DNA from: Hydractinia symbiolongicarpus
Taxonomy: Eukaryota > Cnidaria > Hydrozoa > Anthoathecata > Hydractiniidae
Direction of reading: 5' to 3'
NCBI RefSeq assembly: GCF_029227915.1
Contig: NC_079882.1
Coordinates: forward strand, 13,786,501-13,850,500
DNA: 64,000 nucleotides
The notes beneath the pieces were generated by a model that saw nothing but the letters and a program-made list of their open reading frames with translations, did no database searches and had not been told where the DNA came from. A program made the position numbers and the translations under genes. This document shows positions 63,449 through 64,000 of this stretch, in pieces. Numbering within the stretch: position 1 is the first letter of the stretch; each line of letters starts with the position of its first letter.

Positions 63449-64000
63449 TAAAATTCAATTTCAAATAAAAATATAATAAAATATGCAAAAGAATTTTCAA
63501 ATGTAAAAAACAACAACAAAGACACAAGATTATACGCATCTATTGCAGTCTTTGTCATGAATATTTGCACCCGCGTGCGGTGGTATGTACACCTACACTA
63601 ATACAGGCGTGCGATCAGTATCGCACGCCTAGCTTATGATTTTGGCGTGCAATTATTACATTCAAGAGAGTGGTGTCCTGTACCTTTATACAGCTTTCGG
63701 ACAAATGTTCTCATAATGTAATAATGCCAAAGAAAAAACATGTTCAATAAAGTTTAAAAAATCTTTTTAAAAGGCGAAAGAGAAAGCAAATATCTTTAGT
63801 AATAATAATCGAAAAAATGTATATCGTATTAAAAAGAAATCCAGACGTTCTGTTTCCCACACGACACAGCAGGCAATAAGTCAGCCCTGCCATCGCTTTT
63901 GTGAGAAGAGATGTTCTGCGAAGACTCTAACAATTGAGTCTCCTGTATAGTTTTGCTTTGCATTGAACTGTGCCTGTGACAAGCATTTTTACGAAGCATG
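63449..64000. other. Right edge of the window, no supported gene
   Basis: A palindrome-like phrase around GGCGTGCGATCAGTATCGCACGCC (63606-63629) forms a strong short hairpin. No ORF or transposon block was recognised. Confidence 0.35.

Noticed and set aside
1-64000. CRISPR arrays, bacterial operons or riboswitches
   Set aside because: No regularly spaced repeats with unique spacers and no prokaryotic gene organisation; introns and transposons show this is a eukaryotic nuclear genome.

Overview
The window looks like AT-rich metazoan genomic DNA, most likely from a cnidarian and possibly a hydrozoan. The evidence is a spliced host gene with GT-AG introns, several transposon protein families that I associate with cnidarian genomes, and an almost complete Polinton/Maverick. 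The species call is an inference. No prokaryotic features are present.

Region 1 (1-18147, + strand) is the 3' part of a myotubularin-related phosphatase gene. Eight exons join in phase to give a C-terminal 378 residues. They hold the catalytic CSDGWDRT loop, the rest of the phosphatase domain (closest in feel to MTMR6/7/8) and a C-terminal FYVE-like zinc finger split over the last two exons. Its 13.8-kb second intron is packed with transposon debris: a 777-bp element with terminal inverted repeats (TIRs), a copy of a TACCGTAATGC-ended MITE, a decayed minus-strand Helitron (about 7.5-11.0 kb), and a PIF/Harbinger pair made of a transposase and a Myb-like partner (12.1-14.2 kb). Its last intron is mostly a 1.58-kb element flanked by TAA.

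Region 2 (18.2-30.4 kb) is intergenic or repeat-rich. It has a cluster of tRNA-derived SINE modules, a possible first exon at 19271, a possible spliced minus-strand gene end at 20.3-21.0 kb, a P-element/THAP9-like transposase exon, a C2H2-finger transposon protein, and a TIR-bounded element (27151-29977) carrying a large Cys-rich transposon protein.

Region 3 (30492-36646, - strand) is a very young BEL/Pao retrotransposon. Its two 196-bp LTRs differ at one base and it has a 5-bp AAAAG target duplication. One reading frame of about 1850 codons is broken only by two TAA codons.

Region 4 (37.86-58.47 kb) is an older reverse-transcriptase-like element into which an 18.7-kb Polinton (39556-58237) has inserted, duplicating AATGG. 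The Polinton has TIRs of about 147 bp. It carries a protein-primed DNA polymerase B relic, an HNH nuclease, a packaging ATPase, a BRO-type protein, a retroviral-type integrase, capsid and fibre-like genes, and many small membrane or zinc proteins. Most genes carry one to a few frameshifts or stops. Two layout rules stand out. Eight ORFs begin inside the octamer AATAAATG, and strong hairpins sit just after gene 3' ends but not in start-to-start spacers. This resembles the promoter and hairpin punctuation of large DNA viruses. An AT-rich, intron-containing gene (53.5-55.2 kb) is lodged inside the Polinton.

Region 5 (58.5-64 kb) holds two more LINE fragments, the second TACCGTAATGC MITE, and a second copy of the element found in the last intron of the phosphatase gene.
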